Source of the DNA: Anthopleura xanthogrammica
Taxonomy: Eukaryota; Cnidaria; Anthozoa; Actiniaria; Actiniidae
Assembly: GCA_964019055.1 (NCBI GenBank)
Contig: OZ025222.1
Coordinates: 1,223,501-1,287,500, forward strand
Direction: 5' to 3'
Length of the DNA: 64,000 bases
Program-made: the position numbers and the translations under genes
In this document: positions 34,701 to 42,539 of the stretch, piece by piece
Layout of the letters: each line of letters opens with the position of its first letter
Numbering within the stretch: the first letter of the stretch is position 1
The notes under the pieces: generated by a model
What the model was told of the DNA's origin: nothing
Databases searched by the model: none
What the model saw: only the letters and a program-made list of their open reading frames with translations

Positions 34701-37700
34701 TGCTTGGAAGGAGGCTGCCATGAAAGGTCTATCCTTCCTGCTTCACCCTTGGAAGATATATTCCAATTGTTGCTACAAAAGCCTGCAAAAAATGGATCAG
34801 TTCAAGAAACAAGTAAGAAGAGAGAGAAGTAATAGGTCGCAGACATATGAAAAGTGCTTTAATATGAATTTCTAGCAGGCAACAGGCTAACCAGCAACAG
34901 CGATCTAAATATGTAAACCTTATTTTTTCAATACAGCAGCCATCTTGAATAATGGGATGCTAAGAGGGCAAACGTGGAAATAGTTATAAACATAGATTGG
35001 CGGGTTACTTTCTCACATAATTTTACGCTTTGGTGTTTCACATATCGCTCCTACTAGCAGCAAATTGGTTTTTAGATGTGTTTCTCATTGGAAAACATTG
35101 AATTATATAAAAACGCCCTCACAGCTGTGCATGCTATGGATTTTCAAAAACAATAAATTTCAAGATGGCCGCTGTATCGGTAATAAGGTCTTTTCTACAA
35201 GTGTTGTAGCTTACTTACCTTCTGCTTGTGAGCTATCGACAGCTGCATATCTTAGACGGAAACCTTTCCCTATGTCATCTCGTGGGGATGTCCTTGAAGC
35301 GTAGAATATCAGTTTTCCCCCCGTATTCTGCATTATCACACAAACACTTTTGCTTCTCAAGTTTTTCAGAGAGAAAAGTTCAGTATCACTGGAATCTTCA
35401 ACAGTTACTTTGAAAGACCTGAAATTTAATTATTAAAGAGTATAAAAGAAATGTTGCCTGACAAACCAGTTTACTTATAGTAAAAAAGTTTGCATTCTCA
35501 AAGTTGTCAAATCAGGCTGGCCGGGGTCAACACGGTGCCGTACGAATTTTTAACAGTTAAAAAAAAAATCACGTTCATGCTTTCACTGAACTGTGCTATA
35601 GACCCCTTTTAGTTCACGTCAAAGCAGCTAAATTTGGAGGACAAAACAAAAGAATTTCAATTTCCTGAGAGTAAGCAAATTCACAGTCTAAGAATCCGGC
35701 GTTATCAGTGCGCATGCGATTTTATCCCGAATTTCTCACCTTCTTTTGTTTAATTAAAAATAAAAGAAGGTTTAAACAAAAGAAGGTGAGAAATTCGGGA
35801 TAAAATCGCATGCGCACTGATAACGATTCTTAAACTGTAAATTGGCTTATTGGAAACCTATTGTTTTGTCATACAAATTGAGCTGCATTCCTACGTGCTG
35901 CAAGGGTCTATCTGGAAAACAAATTCAAACTCCTAGCCGTGCAAATTAAAGAGATGGTTTCGTGTAGATGGTATGTACTGGTCAAACTTTTGAACGGTTA
36001 AAAATTCGTCCGATAAGGCCAGCCTCACTCCGTACCCTCCACTGTAGGTTCGTAGGTTAAGATATTCAAAGCATACAAAGATGTTGGCATTTGGTGTAGT
36101 AGGTCTGAACGTCCACTCGTATTTTCCTCGCTTCATGTAGTTAGGATATCCTGTGCTTGTTATCACTCCACTCTTCTTCGTCACGTCGATATTAACGTCT
36201 AAAGAAATGGAAAACATAATGCACTTGTCATCATTATTATCACCATCATATATCATCATCACCATCATCATCATGTATCATTATCATCATGTATCATCAC
36301 CACCACCACCATGTACTATTATCCTCATCATGTACCATCACCATCATATATCATCATCACCATCATCATCATGTATCATCATCATCACCATCACTATCAT
36401 CATGTATCATTATCATCATGATTATCATCTTCATTAACATCATCATCATCATCATCATCATCATATAGGCTGTAGTATTTTGCTTACCTACTGGTTGACC
36501 ACAAACAACTCCAGCATCTTCACCGTGTCCACAGTTATGCCGTCCCCATCCATCATGCTTACAATCAGCCAGTGACATCTCAGTACCAAAACACTGGACC
36601 CCGTCTAGCCATATCTCACCAGATCCTCTACCAAAGTTAGCAAGAGTTGTGGCACTGGCGGCATCTGGCAGCCCCAAGGAACGACACACGACTTTTGCAT
36701 CATTGAGATCCCACTTGTCATCACAAACTGTCCCCCACTTTCCGTTATGGAAGATTTCTACTCGGCCTTCTGATGAAGATGATCCTCCAACCAGTCTTAC
36801 TGTTGTGTAAAATTACATTATAATTTGCATCATTGATATCCCACTTGTCACAAACTGTCCCCCACTTTCCGTTGGAAGATTTCTACTCAACCTTCTATAT
36901 TTATTAATCTAGTTCTATTCATGTAAACCTTATCAATTCAGTTATAGCTGCAATCTATCCATTTTGAAAGCTAAAATTAAGGTAAAAAGCTCTTCAGGCC
37001 TTAGTCTCTTTTGCAGCCGTTCTTAGTGTCGGTCTCAAAATTCCTAACCACTAGCCTCCTACGCATGTTACTCCATATTTGTTTTCCAGAACGCGATTGG
37101 GATTCCTGTGTTCATTGAAATGTATGGCAGGGAAGAACTGGGGACAAGAGTGAGAGAGAGAGAGAAAAACGCCTCTCCCTCTCCATTTTTTCCCTCCTCA
37201 CCACAGGAAGCCCGACGAGCCTTAACCAATGGCCAAATGGAGAGATAAAGGAGATGCCTAAGTAGGGAGGGATTTTGAGACCGCGACACTCAAGTTTGAA
37301 CATACTAGAGAGTTAATGCAAATGCCGTCATATCCGTCATATCCGTCAAATAGTGTCATACATGCAAATAGTGTCATTAACACGTGCAGTCGGAAGGGAG
37401 TCAACTGATGAAGATAAATATCTTGATTACAATCAAAAGGGAAAAAGAATCAGATACTTTTAAACTGGCTTGGGCGGATCCTGCAGAATTTTGATTAGGG
37501 GAGGCCATAAATTTTAAAAGATGCACTGGAAAAAAGACTGGAAAGCAATAGTGCGAACCGGACCTAAAATTATTGAAGGCCACCTATACTAGTCTCCCAT
37601 GCAGCCGCTGTGTCACGCTTCCGGTTCCCGCTGCTCAAAATTGAAACCACCACGATACTCGCTCAATATTGCTGCAAATGACCTGAAACTTCACAGAGAC

Positions 37701-38536
37701 TCAAAGCAAAACACGAAACACAAGTAGGGACATTTATTTGTGTGATTTACTGATTTTTAATTTTTTCGAAAAATCGCCATACATTGCCTAATAAGTTCGA
37801 TAGGAAACCACAGAAACCCAGCTTGGGATACCTGTGATTTGACTATCAAACTTGAACAATCAATTTTTATTTCACGGGTTAAGTGACTTCACTCTAATGT
37901 ATAAAACTGGTTATAACTACCTAAAGTATGAGTATCAAATTTGTAATCGAGAATCAAAATTCCAGGCAGGAGTATCTGGAGGATTAATGGTGATGAAATA
38001 TCAATGTATCCAGCACATGACCTTTACTTGCCCTCCCATCGAGCTAGCGAGTTTCTCTTAACTTGTAGCTTCTTGTTCTAAATTGCCTTGCAATCCGAAA
38101 TTACTATCTAAATTGAGCCCAATTCAGATAAAAATTAAGCTAAAAATTGTAAGAATATCGTATAACTTAGTTTTGCACGGATTATCTTACCCGGTTATCT
38201 TTTAGTTGATCAAAGTGCCTTTAATTCATGCTGATAAGCATTAGAATCAAGATATCATTTCTGAAAATATTAATAATAATGCTAACAAATAACTGTTCTC
38301 ATGACGTTCGTCTCCCTTCGATGCAAAAACACGGATAGCAAGGGAACCGTCAAGGGGACTATTAGTAAGCCTCAAAAACGTTCACAAGTCTAACATGACC
38401 AACAAGAAATTACTTTCACAAACAAATAGACCTCAAAAAAACTAGAATTGATAAAAGTTGAATCTAAAGTACCGTTACCTTTGCATTCTGATAACCTGAA
38501 GACCACAACCACCAAGAGAACTAGCACTCTCCACAT
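24779..38536 (-). CDS. Multi-domain SRCR-CUB-FN3 secreted or surface receptor (16 exons, 3' end not found)
   Basis: Exons, 5' to 3' on minus: 38479-38536, 36488-36799, 36036-36198, 35219-35418, 34498-34782, 33790-34119, 33053-33427, 32544-32721, 31820-32010, 31050-31358, 30031-30351, 29616-29784, 28695-28759, 27981-28106, 25376-25663 and 24779-25099. Every junction is GT-AG, the frame is open for 1230 codons, and modules are bounded by phase-1 introns as in shuffled extracellular proteins. Order: signal peptide, SRCR, CUB, FN3, SRCR, SRCR, CUB, FN3, SRCR, CUB, FN3, SRCR. Family knowledge: SRCR and CUB modules bind proteins, glycans or microbial ligands, so a scavenger-type recognition or adhesion role is likely. 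No transmembrane exon was seen. The C-terminal exon is missing from the model: the final donor (24777-24778) is followed by an inverted-repeat element and a minisatellite. Confidence 0.85.
25186..25352. mobile_element. MITE family B, copy 1
   Basis: The ends CGCCTTGGTACAATGTTTTC and (inverted) CGTCTTGGTGCGATGTTTTC are TIRs. The interior has GACCACGTGTCATTATCTTG, GAGAATAAGATTTGTTTGAG and CAACCGTTAAACAAAG. It sits in the intron between exons 16 and 15 of the SRCR gene. Confidence 0.75.
25376..25663 (-). CDS. Exon 15: FN3 domain 3
   Basis: Residues about 1028-1123: TCRDWK ... YKYATSF ... [12 protein letters not shown] ... [11 protein letters not shown]. It aligns with the FN3 exons at 31050 and 34498 (C-x3-W start, L-x-T-x-Y/F-S-I-x-V core, YC-x4-VRT end). 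It is the most divergent of the three. Confidence 0.8.
26175..27900. repeat. ATGATGATACATGGTG minisatellite with higher-order repeats
   Basis: About 1.7 kb of GATGATACAT/GATGATACCT units in the intron before exon 15. A block of about 390 bases at 26341-26730 recurs at 27353-27742 (1012 apart), and a 311-base spacing recurs between about 26815 and 27126. The long Tyr/His/Ser/Ile frames on minus are repeat artefacts. Confidence 0.95.
27981..28106 (-). CDS. Exon 14: CUB domain 3, distal part
   Basis: Encodes [14 protein letters not shown], then RIEVYSSFT and [10 protein letters not shown]. It matches the latter part of exon 9 (the YSSFT block). Together with exon 13 it makes up what is a single exon in CUB modules 1 and 2. 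Confidence 0.8.
28148..28605. repeat. 105-bp tandem repeat, each unit a hairpin (about 4.4 copies)
   Basis: The GCCGCCAT/GCCGTCAT anchor recurs at 28206, 28311, 28416 and 28521, exactly 105 apart. Each unit holds GCCGCCATGTTGGTTGAC and its inverse GTCAACCAACATGGCGGC about 40 bases later, then TATGACGTCAC. The array lies wholly inside the intron between exons 13 and 14 of the SRCR gene. Confidence 0.95.
28695..28759 (-). CDS. Exon 13: CUB domain 3, middle part
   Basis: Only 65 bases: [20 protein letters not shown] then DG. It enters in phase 2, like the matching exons 4 and 9, and leaves in phase 1 at AAAGATG|GTATGG. It aligns with the start of exon 9 ([20 protein letters not shown]). Confidence 0.8.
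28778..28925. repeat. About 100-bp tandem duplication in an intron
   Basis: CACGATAAAGATGGTCAACG ... ACTTACAAGTAT at 28778 recurs at 28878 (CACGATAAAATTGGTAAACA ... ACCTACAAGTAT). Confidence 0.7.
29008..29096 (+). mobile_element. SINE-like fragment
   Basis: GTCGTAGCGGTTGTGCACTC followed by GCCTCTCACCTCTCACC resembles the tRNA-derived head of a SINE; the rest is missing. Confidence 0.35.
29275..29475 (+). repeat. SINE-tail repeat, three tandem copies
   Basis: GTTTCAGGGTTCAATCTGTG ... GCCCTGACTTTCATCAGC repeats about every 62-70 bases. The same unit occurs at 29845-29990 and, singly, near 43678 and 62850. Confidence 0.75.
29616..29784 (-). CDS. Exon 12: CUB domain 3, proximal part
   Basis: Encodes [20 protein letters not shown] ... 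VYHFPRP ... [17 protein letters not shown]. It carries the CUB hallmark G-x-I-x-S-P-G and ends in phase 2, like CUB exons 3 and 8. Confidence 0.85.
29845..29990 (+). repeat. SINE-tail repeat, two tandem copies
   Basis: GGTTCGATCTGTGAGTTAG and GGTTCAATCTGTGAGTTAG, each followed by GTGCCCTGACTT and CAGCCCAGAGG, ending GTTTCAGGGTATCGAT. Confidence 0.75.
30031..30351 (-). CDS. Exon 11: SRCR domain 4
   Basis: Residues about 801-907: [48 protein letters not shown], the [13 protein letters not shown] block and [10 protein letters not shown]. The usual first Cys of GTVCDD is replaced (GTITED). Confidence 0.9.
30426..30490. mobile_element. MITE family A, truncated copy
   Basis: TAGACCCCTTGCAGCAGGAA, TGCAGCTCAATTAAGAGGAC and AAAACAATAC match one half of the family; the other half is absent. 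Confidence 0.6.
31050..31358 (-). CDS. Exon 10: FN3 domain 2
   Basis: Residues about 698-800: [43 protein letters not shown] and [11 protein letters not shown]. It has the canonical FN3 W, Y-x-V and L-P-P-x-T-x-Y elements. Acceptor TTTTTTTCCCAG. Confidence 0.9.
31648..31795. repeat. (GTCT)n/(GTCC)n compound microsatellite
   Basis: A tetranucleotide tract switches from GTCT to GTCC and back to GTCT in the intron between exons 10 and 9. Confidence 0.95.
31820..32010 (-). CDS. Exon 9: CUB domain 2, distal half
   Basis: [40 protein letters not shown], then [10 protein letters not shown]; phase 2 in, phase 1 out. A single uninterrupted exon, unlike the CUB 3 counterpart. Confidence 0.85.
32083..32141. 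mobile_element. MITE family B, half copy
   Basis: GACCACATGTCATTCTCTTG, TGAATAGGATTCTT and GTTTGAGTT match the left half of family B. The copy breaks off where a family A copy begins. Confidence 0.6.
32142..32276. mobile_element. MITE family A, copy 3
   Basis: TAGACCTCTTCCAGCACG at the left and GACGTCACGTGCAAGGGGTT at the right are TIRs. The interior has AAAACAATGGGTTTCC and TTTTGTTTTGTTCTCCAAAT. Confidence 0.75.
32285..32475. mobile_element. MITE family B, complete copy
   Basis: The ends are TTGGGCGTAATGTTTTCCCA and, inverted, TTGGGCGTAATGTTTCCCAT. The interior has CTTGAGAATAAGATTCTTTG and CAACTGTTAAACAAAG. It is the best-preserved member in the window. Confidence 0.8.
32544..32721 (-). 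CDS. Exon 8: CUB domain 2, proximal half
   Basis: [20 protein letters not shown] ... MVWIFKP ... [13 protein letters not shown]. It contains the CUB start motif [10 protein letters not shown]. Phase 2 donor (GA|GTATAT). Confidence 0.85.
33053..33427 (-). CDS. Exon 7: SRCR domain 3
   Basis: Residues about 450-574: [47 protein letters not shown], then a longer basic loop (YWRRRKTPF), [11 protein letters not shown] and LVCGHPKG. It follows SRCR 2 without an intervening CUB/FN3. Confidence 0.9.
33485..33645. repeat. (GGAT)n microsatellite
   Basis: About 40 GGAT units in the intron between exons 7 and 6. The reading frames in it are artefacts. Confidence 0.95.
33790..34119 (-). CDS. Exon 6: SRCR domain 2
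   Basis: Residues about 340-449: [60 protein letters not shown] and [10 protein letters not shown]. The donor is the less usual GTTGGT. Confidence 0.85.
34150..34305. mobile_element. MITE family B, copy 3
   Basis: TTTGGACGTAAAGTTTTCCC, GAGAATAAGATTCTTTGTTT and CAACCGTTAAACAAAGAAAT are conserved with 32285-32475; the right end is degraded. Confidence 0.65.
34498..34782 (-). CDS. Exon 5: FN3 domain 1
   Basis: Residues about 245-339: [44 protein letters not shown] and [12 protein letters not shown] textbook FN3 core. Confidence 0.9.
35219..35418 (-). CDS. Exon 4: CUB domain 1, distal half
   Basis: [40 protein letters not shown] and [15 protein letters not shown]. The G-F-x-L-x-Y ending is the usual CUB terminus. 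Confidence 0.85.
35599..35912. mobile_element. MITE family A copy carrying a nested hairpin element
   Basis: The outer ends TAGACCCCTTTTAGTTCACG and (inverted) AGACCCTTGCAGCACGTAGG are family A. Inside, about 35682-35750 and 35770-35838 are near-perfect reverse complements (GTTATCAGTGCGCATGCGAT, TATCCCGAATTTCTCACCTT) separating the two family A halves. Confidence 0.75.
35920..36003 (-). repeat. Dispersed repeat shared with 39174-39258
   Basis: Both copies read AAATTCAAAC(T/G)CCTAGCCGTG, then GTGTA(G/A)ATGGTATGTACTGG and TGAACGGTTAA. It lies just downstream of the exon 3 donor. Confidence 0.7.
36036..36198 (-). CDS. Exon 3: CUB domain 1, proximal half
   Basis: [27 protein letters not shown] and [13 protein letters not shown]. 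Acceptor TTTCTTTAG, phase 2 donor GG|GTACGG; read past the donor, the frame runs into a dispersed repeat. Confidence 0.85.
36230..36470. repeat. CAT/CAC triplet-rich tract
   Basis: Interrupted CATCAT and TATCATCATCACC units in the intron between exons 3 and 2. Confidence 0.9.
36488..36799 (-). CDS. Exon 2: SRCR domain 1
   Basis: Residues about 20-123: [59 protein letters not shown] and [10 protein letters not shown]. It is the most canonical SRCR of the gene. Confidence 0.95.
36824..36897 (-). pseudogene. Partial, frameshifted duplicate of SRCR exon 2
   Basis: These 74 bases repeat 36694-36772 (TTTGCATCATTGA, ATCCCACTTGTCA, ACTGTCCCCCACTTTCCGTT) with a 3-base and a 2-base deletion. It lies 25 bases upstream of the intact exon in the same orientation and cannot be read in frame. 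Confidence 0.8.
36900..38478. other. Intron 1 of the SRCR gene, remainder
   Basis: No exon was recognised. It contains a short GAGAGAGA tract near 37150 and two copies of the dispersed TTGGG-x-CCTGTG motif (about 37093 and 37822). Confidence 0.5.
38479..38536 (-). CDS. Exon 1: signal peptide of the SRCR-CUB-FN3 protein
   Basis: ATG at 38536 opens [19 protein letters not shown], a short basic start and hydrophobic core typical of a signal peptide. It ends in phase 1 at AAAG|GTAACG, matching the phase of exon 2. Confidence 0.8.
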
Positions 38537-38727
38537 TGTGACTTTTGGCTTGCAGAGGTGGATAGGACGTACGAAGGCCGGTCAAACTGCTTCAGAATGT
38601 CGTCGTCCAAGCGGTAGAATCCTTCAACAACCGATGTAATACAATCTGAAGCAGTAAGTGTTATAGCTTATACTGTAATGTGACCTTGAAAGGATTGCGT
38701 AGAAGGCAGACAATTAGATGGTATCCG

Positions 38728-38747
38728 GGGGGGGGGGGGGGGGGGGC
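38728..38747. repeat. Poly-G tract
   Basis: About 18-20 G in a row upstream of the SRCR gene. Confidence 0.95.
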
Positions 38748-38749
38748 AC

Positions 38750-39970
38750 TTGAACTGCTTTTAAAAATGCCAGGCTGCAAGTACAGGGAATCCGGCTTCT
38801 TTCTATTACTTGAATGATTTACGGATTTTTTTAGAAAGGTGACTTTGCTCTTTATGGGTTTCCTGTGTGTTTGATGTAACGCACTAGTAATAAGTAACAA
38901 AGCAGTCTTCTTTTGACTTGTTACAAGAGAGTGCGTTGGTGCGTCACCAACGATTATTGATTTGATCAATATCAATTTACAGTCCAGATCTGATTACAGT
39001 TTATGTAACCGTAAACCGATCAGCCGATCTCAAACAATAGAAAGCCCGGCTCCCTGTGGCTGCAAGCAGGCTATCTAAGATATCGATATCTTGAGAGCAT
39101 AAATACAGATCGGTAAAAAAGGAATGTTCAAAAAGTCGTAAGCTTAGGTGTGGGAAACTGTGGTATCCTGACAAAAATTCAAACGCCTAGCCGTGGAAAT
39201 GAAAGAGAAGGTTCCGTGTAAATGGTATGTACTGGTCAGATTCAGTTGAACGGTTAACGGTGTTGACATAGACTTTCGCAAAGTCCGCCGCCCACTGTGT
39301 ATCTGACCTCTCACGACTACGTCGTTCGCTCGCAAGGATTCTCGCTTTTCTCGAATTAAAAAACTCCTCGGGAGACAAAAGAGGTCGACTTGTCTAACGT
39401 TCACATTATCAATAAGGATCGAACTTTATTTATACACGAGACATTGATGAGCAAAAGCAAAGAATGCCGTTACAAAAGCTCGGTATTGAGTTAGAAATGT
39501 AAACATGTAACGACGGGGGGAACCACGGGGGCTGGGGTACTTCGGCGGTCCTTTAAGGGTTTGATATTTGCTGTCTGAAGCTCATAAGGGTTCGGACTCA
39601 GAAGTCAATTACGTAACACGACTCCGATTGGTCAATGAAATGAAAAATATTATTCATTGTCGGGAAGATAACTGATAACGATTGAGGGTCAATACTTGTA
39701 GAAGTCCGAGAAGTTTCGACTGCAAGCTGCGAGTCTTCATCGGGCGATGGTGTAGACTAGGTGGTGCGCTTGTCGGATCATCTGTTGTGATTGGATGGTC
39801 AGTTCGTGTTGTGATTGGTGGACATCTTTTAAACGTCATGAGACAAATTTGACCTACAGACTGAAGTCAAGTGTCTTGCTGATATTAAGACTGTTCTGGT
39901 TGAATGACACTCTATTCACTACTGAAAAGTGGCAAGTTTTTCATTGACAAGGAAAAATTGTTCTTGAACG
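38750..39970. other. Intergenic between the SRCR gene and GPCR 1
   Basis: No gene was recognised. 39174-39258 is a copy of the dispersed repeat at 35920-36003; the open minus-strand frames there are part of that repeat and its flank. Confidence 0.5.
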
Positions 39971-39971
39971 G

Positions 39972-40140
39972 TTAGTCATACATTGTTTGTGCAAGCACTG
40001 ATTTGCAAGGTTCCTGTCGTTAAAAGCTTCAACAGTTCTGAATTATTAAAACACAAAAGCGTTTTTCATTTCCAGGTCTTTACGTATGTGATTTGGACTG
40101 TCATTGTTAAGGTGGCTGACTAACGTTTGAAGGTTCGATT
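39972..40140 (+). repeat. GPCR 5'-flank duplicate, copy 1
   Basis: Matches 43929-44075 (TAGTCATACATTGTTTGTGC, AAGCACTGATTTGCAAGG, TTTTTCATTTCCAGGTCTTT). It marks the upstream end of the duplicated GPCR block. Confidence 0.8.
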
Positions 40141-40680
40141 TGAGGCCATGAGCGCACGCCCAAAAAGGCGCTTAATTACAAAGCCATTAAGTGTGACGTC
40201 AATCGTATGAAAAAAACGACTTCCGGGTCCAATTTGAATTCCCTAAACCAACAGTTAAAAACAATATTTTATTTTGTCAAACTTAAGAAAAAAAATACCC
40301 TGTGAGCAGAGTCTCCTTACCCGCTCCACGAGCTAGAGAAGGAAAGGAGACTCAGTCTTCTTTTCGTCGATCGTTCGTGGAGTAGGTAAAAGGGGGCTTG
40401 CAGGATAAGAAAAACATTACTTTAACTCATGAGAAAAGAGATTTTGTGGCTTTATTTTGAGAGCGATTTCCGTTTCATTAAGCGAACAACAAACTGCAAT
40501 TTCTAAAATGTTATTGTAAGTGGGAATAACCATATTGTTTACGTTTGTTTCTTCCACTATTGCAATTTGTTCTTATTCTTAAAATCTCCTTTGAACGCTT
40601 TTAGTTAATAGGTTTTTTGTTTTTCAAACTATGAATTATTTTTTGCGAAACCCGATTTCCTGATTCACTGATCAAGTCCA

Positions 40681-41676
40681 ATGTACAATAATAACGATCA
40701 ATCTGATAAAACCGATTGGAAAACTATGGCCGCATCAACATCAAACCAAACCATTTTCAGTTTTCAGTGCCCGATAACTTTTGATTTTGATCCAACAGAC
40801 ATTACCAATGTTACCGTAGCACCAATGGTTCCACGTTGGATTTCTTTTGCTGGCATCAACATCGTCAGCTCTCCGCCGACCGTCTTCATCAATTTTCTGG
40901 TCATCTGGACCGTGCTGGAAAATGAACAGCTAAGATCTAACAGCTACTACCTCTTGGTGGCCATCCTTTCACTGAGCGATCTTCTGGTAGGACTCATTCT
41001 ACAACCGCTGTTGGTTGCTTTGATAGTAGGCATAAAATTCCATTATTCGCATATATGTGAACTGACCATGGCATATACCGTGTGCGCTTTCCTTTGCTAT
41101 GAAGGGTCGGTTGTTACTATGGTGATCGTGAGCTTGGAAAGATATATTTTCATAGAGTATCCCTTGTACTATCACGCTTCAGTCACCTCCAAGAAACTGA
41201 TGATAGTTACGGCAGCTAGCTGGGCTCTGGTAGGGATTTCAACACTGTTTACTAGGCTCCTGGTGAACAGCTCTTTCTGGGCGAGGCAGCTTCCAATGAT
41301 TCTAACTATTGGTCCCAGTTTCATCGTCATCTTATTTTGCGTCGCTAAAATAAACCTGACGGCCCATCGACAGATGAGAGCCATCAACATTCAGCACCAA
41401 CCCGTAGCCCAGCAAAGTAAGATCAAGGAATACAAGCGCACTTTCACTCTAGGCCTGATAGTGCTAGCATCCGTAGCCTGTTTGTGTCCAATATTGATTT
41501 TGAAGATCGTAGGAGCTGTCAAGGGTAACTGGAGGGATGACTTCAGATATGTAACTCAAGCTATTTATTTCACTTGCTTGAACATGCAGTCCCTTATCAA
41601 CCCCATCATCTATTCTCTTCGTCTATCGGACATACGCACTGGGGTAGCTAAAAGACTATGTTGCAATCGGCAGTGA
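40681..41676 (+). CDS. Class A (rhodopsin-like) GPCR, paralogue 1
   Basis: Intronless, 331 residues, seven hydrophobic segments. Class A landmarks: LSLSDLLVG in helix 2 (D2.50), a Cys before helix 3 (HICELT), SLERY for E/DRY at the end of helix 3, ACLCP in helix 6, and NPIIYSLR in helix 7. N-glycosylation motifs (NQT, NVT) occur in the N-terminus. NPIIY with a short tail is reminiscent of the melanocortin/adenosine-type receptors that are expanded in corals; the ligand is unknown. The Met at 40726 (MAASTSNQ) lies where the paralogue starts and has a better start context (A at -3) than 40681, so it may be the true start. AATAAA lies at 41834. Confidence 0.9.
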   Translation: MYNNNDQSDKTDWKTMAASTSNQTIFSFQCPITFDFDPTDITNVTVAPMVPRWISFAGINIVSSPPTVFINFLVIWTVLENEQLRSNSYYLLVAILSLSDLLVGLILQPLLVALIVGIKFHYSHICELTMAYTVCAFLCYEGSVVTMVIVSLERYIFIEYPLYYHASVTSKKLMIVTAASWALVGISTLFTRLLVNSSFWARQLPMILTIGPSFIVILFCVAKINLTAHRQMRAINIQHQPVAQQSKIKEYKRTFTLGLIVLASVACLCPILILKIVGAVKGNWRDDFRYVTQAIYFTCLNMQSLINPIIYSLRLSDIRTGVAKRLCCNRQ

Positions 41677-41833
41677 ACAGCTCTAAAGAACTTGCCAGTC
41701 AAACTGTTGCCAGGTTACCTGTTGCTTAGTTATCTGTTATGGGGTTCACTGGTTTCCAAGTTACCTATTACTTGGTAGAGTGGTCTCCAGGTTACATGTT
41801 ACTTGGTTTCCTTTAAGGTCAAGATTCTCCTAC

Positions 41834-41839
41834 AATAAA
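41834..41839 (+). promoter_or_regulatory. Putative polyadenylation signal of GPCR 1
   Basis: AATAAA 158 bases after the stop codon. The equivalent position in GPCR 2 has lost it. Confidence 0.5.
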
Positions 41840-41984
41840 GAATCCAGGAGATACTACAACTGCATATAACCAGAAATTTACTCAGAACAATCAAGAAACG
41901 TTGACAGTGAAACTTTGAAAACATTCAGCTTAATGTTTTTTTCTTTAAACATTTCAGTGTTTACAAGGAATGTACGAGTTAATT

Positions 41985-42138
41985 CGCTTTTATCATGCGG
42001 CGGCCAATATTGGTTGAAACAACAGTTTTTGAATCCCTTGGGTCCCCTTGCCCTCGCTTTGAGGCGTTTAATAACGTTCCAAACAAAGGTTTTTGCTCTC
42101 ATGGGAATAAATATGGCCGCCGTTTGATAAAAGTCTAA
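41985..42138. mobile_element. MITE in the GPCR 1 3' flank
   Basis: CTTTTATCATGCGGCGGCCA at the left is mirrored by GGCCGCCGTTTGATAAAAG at the right. It is absent at the matching position of GPCR 2, where flanking TAGC(A/T)ACTCTTGTCACCTA continues. Confidence 0.7.
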
Positions 42139-42539
42139 GGTAGCAACTCTTGTCACCTAACCACATATTTTTAAAAACATCTGGTGGATTAACTTGCTCT
42201 TCTATGTAGTACTTTTATAAGTTCAGACATTTGTAAATATGAGGTTGTTTTTGTCTTTGTTCATACAGTACCTTGATGTTGAAATTTAGTTGATTACATT
42301 TACAAGAGTTATTTATAGTTGCCTGGAAACAGTTGTCAATCAAAAATATATTGAGAAATTAAATTAATACTAAGATATGATTTACATACAGGAAATATTT
42401 TGAAAAAAGGAACGATGATCACATTTTCCACTTGGACGAGAGGAGTACCCCCCGTGGTTACTTTAGTTACCTAACTCATTACCGAGTTCCTGTAAAATGC
42501 ATGCTTTGCTATGCAACAAAGACGGCTTTCTGTCTTGAT

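Noticed and set aside
39144..39404. Minus frames upstream of GPCR 1 as a gene
   Set aside because: The end of the frame is a dispersed repeat shared with 35920-36003, and no further coding evidence was seen.
41878..42156. 92-codon minus frame in the GPCR 1 3' flank
   Set aside because: It lies across a MITE absent from the GPCR 2 flank and has no domain.
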